From the NCBI GenBank assembly GCA_016180275.1, contig JACPBN010000082.1, forward strand, positions 1 through 14,830: DNA of 14,830 nucleotides, written 5' to 3'. Origin of the DNA: Candidatus Woesearchaeota archaeon. Lineage in GTDB: Archaea > Nanobdellota > Nanobdellia > Woesearchaeales > UBA10200. Below, in pieces: positions 13,399 through 14,830 of the stretch; the stretch's first letter is position 1; the number at the start of each line of letters is the position of its first letter. The position numbers and the translations under genes are program-made. The notes beneath the pieces are model-generated. The model searched no databases, had not been told where the DNA came from, and worked only from the letters and a program-made list of their open reading frames with translations.

Positions 13399-14580
13399 TT
13401 ATAATATTAGAAACCTAGGTAATCCGGATACATTATGATCTTTTTTGTTTGAAGGTTTTTGTAATATTACATAATTCAGAGTAATATCATATACTACATG
13501 GCCCTCTCCTCCAAAAATTTGCACATATTTTGCTAGCATTTTTTGGAATACCTCTTTTTTACGATTTTCACCATGGCTTGTAGCATAATAATATTGAGAA
13601 GCAAAGGGGGTTAGGCTAGGCTCCATAACTCTATGCCTTAGCATCGCAGCAACTTCTTTCCTATCTTTAAAATGAAGAGATGGTTTATCGCTTGTTCTCG
13701 TTACATAATTAGCATCTGGAAATGCCTCGGCAATCTCATCTAGGAGTTGTTGCATACCGATTTGTTCTACTAACTGCTTATTCTCATCAAAAATAGGCTT
13801 TGTATATCCTCTAGGATGATCTACTCTCCAATCACCTAATTTATTTAAAACTTCAATATATGCTTGAGAAAAACCTGATGCGATAATAGTATCATTTGTG
13901 CTTATTAGCAATACACCATCTGGTACTAAAAGCTCATAAGCTCTTCTTAATGTAGCTATTCTATCTTTTTTTTTCTGATACTGCAGTGTGGTTAATACAT
14001 CTATGCTGACACTTCCATCTTTAAATAAAGTTTTATTATCTAATTTTGCTACGTCTCCAGAAACAATTTTTACAAGGTCATTTTTTGGCATTTGATCTCT
14101 TGTTACAAACCCTTCTATGCCATTTCTATCCGGTCGTGATAATGCCGTATTTACTCTTTCAATATTCTTCTCAGTGTTTCTAATCCTTCTGTTATATGCA
14201 TCAACAAACACTAAGCCATATTTTCCAGCTAATTTTCTAATCTCATTTAACTGATCTTCTGTGGTATGTGAAGTTAACCTTGTCTGTGCTAATAAACTAT
14301 AAAATAATCCGTCTTCAGATCCACTTACTAGAATCTTACCTTGTGGCAATTTTAGCTTACCATCTGGGATGGGACCATTACCTGTATGCACAAAATTGCA
14401 AAGATTTACAAATAATCTTGTTAAGTTAACATAGCCTAGTCTAAATAAATAATCCTGTTCAGAAGAATAATCTTTACCAGGAATAGGTACAGAATCTAAT
14501 TTTGGTTTTTTTCTTCCCATAGTAAACGCATCTGGCATAATATTTAATGAAGTCAGCCAACACTCTTTAAAGGTTATCAT
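13399..14580 (-). CDS. Divergent class I methyltransferase-like protein
   Basis: This 393-residue protein shows a Rossmann methyltransferase layout: KILVSGSEDGLFYSLLAQ (82-99) in the motif I position, GLVFVDAYNRRIRNTEKNI (122-140) as motif II, KIVSGDVAKL (171-180), then SIDVLTTLQY (192-201) and LRRAYELLVPDGVLLIST (211-228) as motifs IV to VI. Motif I is unusual, with GSEDG instead of GxGxG, so cofactor binding is likely but not certain. About 80 N-terminal and 150 C-terminal residues lie outside the core and match nothing I know. A TATA box (about 14605-14613) lies 29 bp before the ATG at 14580 and supports that start over internal methionines 15 and 21. Confidence 0.65.
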   Translation of the reverse strand: MITFKECWLTSLNIMPDAFTMGRKKPKLDSVPIPGKDYSSEQDYLFRLGYVNLTRLFVNLCNFVHTGNGPIPDGKLKLPQGKILVSGSEDGLFYSLLAQTRLTSHTTEDQLNEIRKLAGKYGLVFVDAYNRRIRNTEKNIERVNTALSRPDRNGIEGFVTRDQMPKNDLVKIVSGDVAKLDNKTLFKDGSVSIDVLTTLQYQKKKDRIATLRRAYELLVPDGVLLISTNDTIIASGFSQAYIEVLNKLGDWRVDHPRGYTKPIFDENKQLVEQIGMQQLLDEIAEAFPDANYVTRTSDKPSLHFKDRKEVAAMLRHRVMEPSLTPFASQYYYATSHGENRKKEVFQKMLAKYVQIFGGEGHVVYDITLNYVILQKPSNKKDHNVSGLPRFLIL

Positions 14581-14604
14581 TTATCTTGTTGTACTTTAAT
14601 CTAG

Positions 14605-14613
14605 CATATATAC
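14605..14613 (-). promoter_or_regulatory. TATA box for the 13399-14580 gene
   Basis: On the minus strand AGTATATATGC is centred about 29 bp before the ATG at 14580. Confidence 0.45.
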
Positions 14614-14652
14614 TAACCTAACGTTCTAAACTACCCTCAATATAACTAAAAT

Positions 14653-14665
14653 GTAGTATAAATAG
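14653..14665 (+). promoter_or_regulatory. Orphan plus-strand TATA-like element
   Basis: TAGTATAAATAGG is a good archaeal TATA match pointing rightwards, but no ORF of useful length starts within 14680-14830. A gene beyond the window or a non-coding RNA is possible. Apart from this and the inverted repeat at 14760-14791, I see nothing in 14620-14830. Confidence 0.35.
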
Positions 14666-14759
14666 GTTTTTTTTATTTAAATCTTTCTATTTTTTATGAC
14701 TTATAAGTGCTAATTACATTTATTTACCTGTTTTATTGGTAGTGTTAGTGTTTGACTGA

Positions 14760-14791
14760 CAGAAAGTATTTTATAGTAATAGTACTTTCTG
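14760..14791. repeat. Inverted repeat, 9-bp perfect arms
   Basis: CAGAAAGTA (14760-14768) and TACTTTCTG (14783-14791) are perfect inverted copies with a 14-nt spacer. In RNA this is a stable hairpin; in DNA it could be a binding site. There is no T-run right after it, so it is not a typical terminator. Confidence 0.6.
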
Positions 14792-14830
14792 CTGTATATG
14801 ATAAACATAATATGCCTCAAATGTGAAACC

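Overview
The window is AT-rich and clearly archaeal. It has a tRNA-Gly gene interrupted by introns with bulge-helix-bulge-type splice structures, an NreA-type DNA repair protein, a tandem Lrp/AsnC regulator, and archaeal TATA boxes about 25-31 bp ahead of most starts, so many transcripts look leaderless. Small compact genes, several toxin-antitoxin-like pairs and a bacterial-type threonyl-tRNA synthetase suggest a DPANN lineage (Woesearchaeota/Pacearchaeota-like). That placement is inferred from gene style, not from a phylogeny.

Layout. 1-311: one doubtful small ORF and the tRNA promoter. 312-478: tRNA-Gly(UCC) with two predicted introns. 733-1906 (minus): a two-gene membrane operon, a multi-pass ECF S-component-like protein followed by a GtrA-like protein. 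1999-3102 (minus): a DHH/DHHA1 phosphoesterase. 3217-3884 (minus): an AbrB antitoxin/PIN toxin pair with an operator-like repeat array over its promoter. 4040-5323 (plus): NreA, with an N-terminal cysteine cluster and a C-terminal PCNA-binding-like tail. 5346-6197 (minus): a class II Fic protein, divergent from a 52-codon gene (6302-6460, plus) with its own TATA box. 6531-8486 (plus): bacterial-type ThrRS. 8580-9799 (plus): an MNT nucleotidyltransferase/HEPN pair. 9807-9947: a displaced copy of the thrS 3' end. 10088-11107 (plus): a class I glutamine-amidotransferase-like protein. 11148-12131 (minus): double Lrp/AsnC regulator. 12229-13299 and 13399-14580 (minus): two class I SAM-dependent methyltransferase-like proteins. 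14581-14830: non-coding, with a promoter-like element and a strong inverted repeat.

The most interesting region is thrS to 9947. The MNT-HEPN pair sits between the intact thrS stop and a degenerate, in-frame second copy of the thrS C-terminal codons. The two copies share a 33-bp identical core flanked by sequence that differs at most third codon positions. This looks like insertion at, or recombination within, the 3' end of a housekeeping gene. The pair's promoter carries an 18-bp perfect palindrome at the predicted transcription start. The second highlight is the two-intron tRNA-Gly. The third is the Fic locus, where a 10-bp perfect inverted repeat brackets the fic TATA box in the intergenic region shared with the small gene. 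The amidotransferase-like and methyltransferase-like genes at the right end have recognisable folds, but I cannot name a pathway for them.
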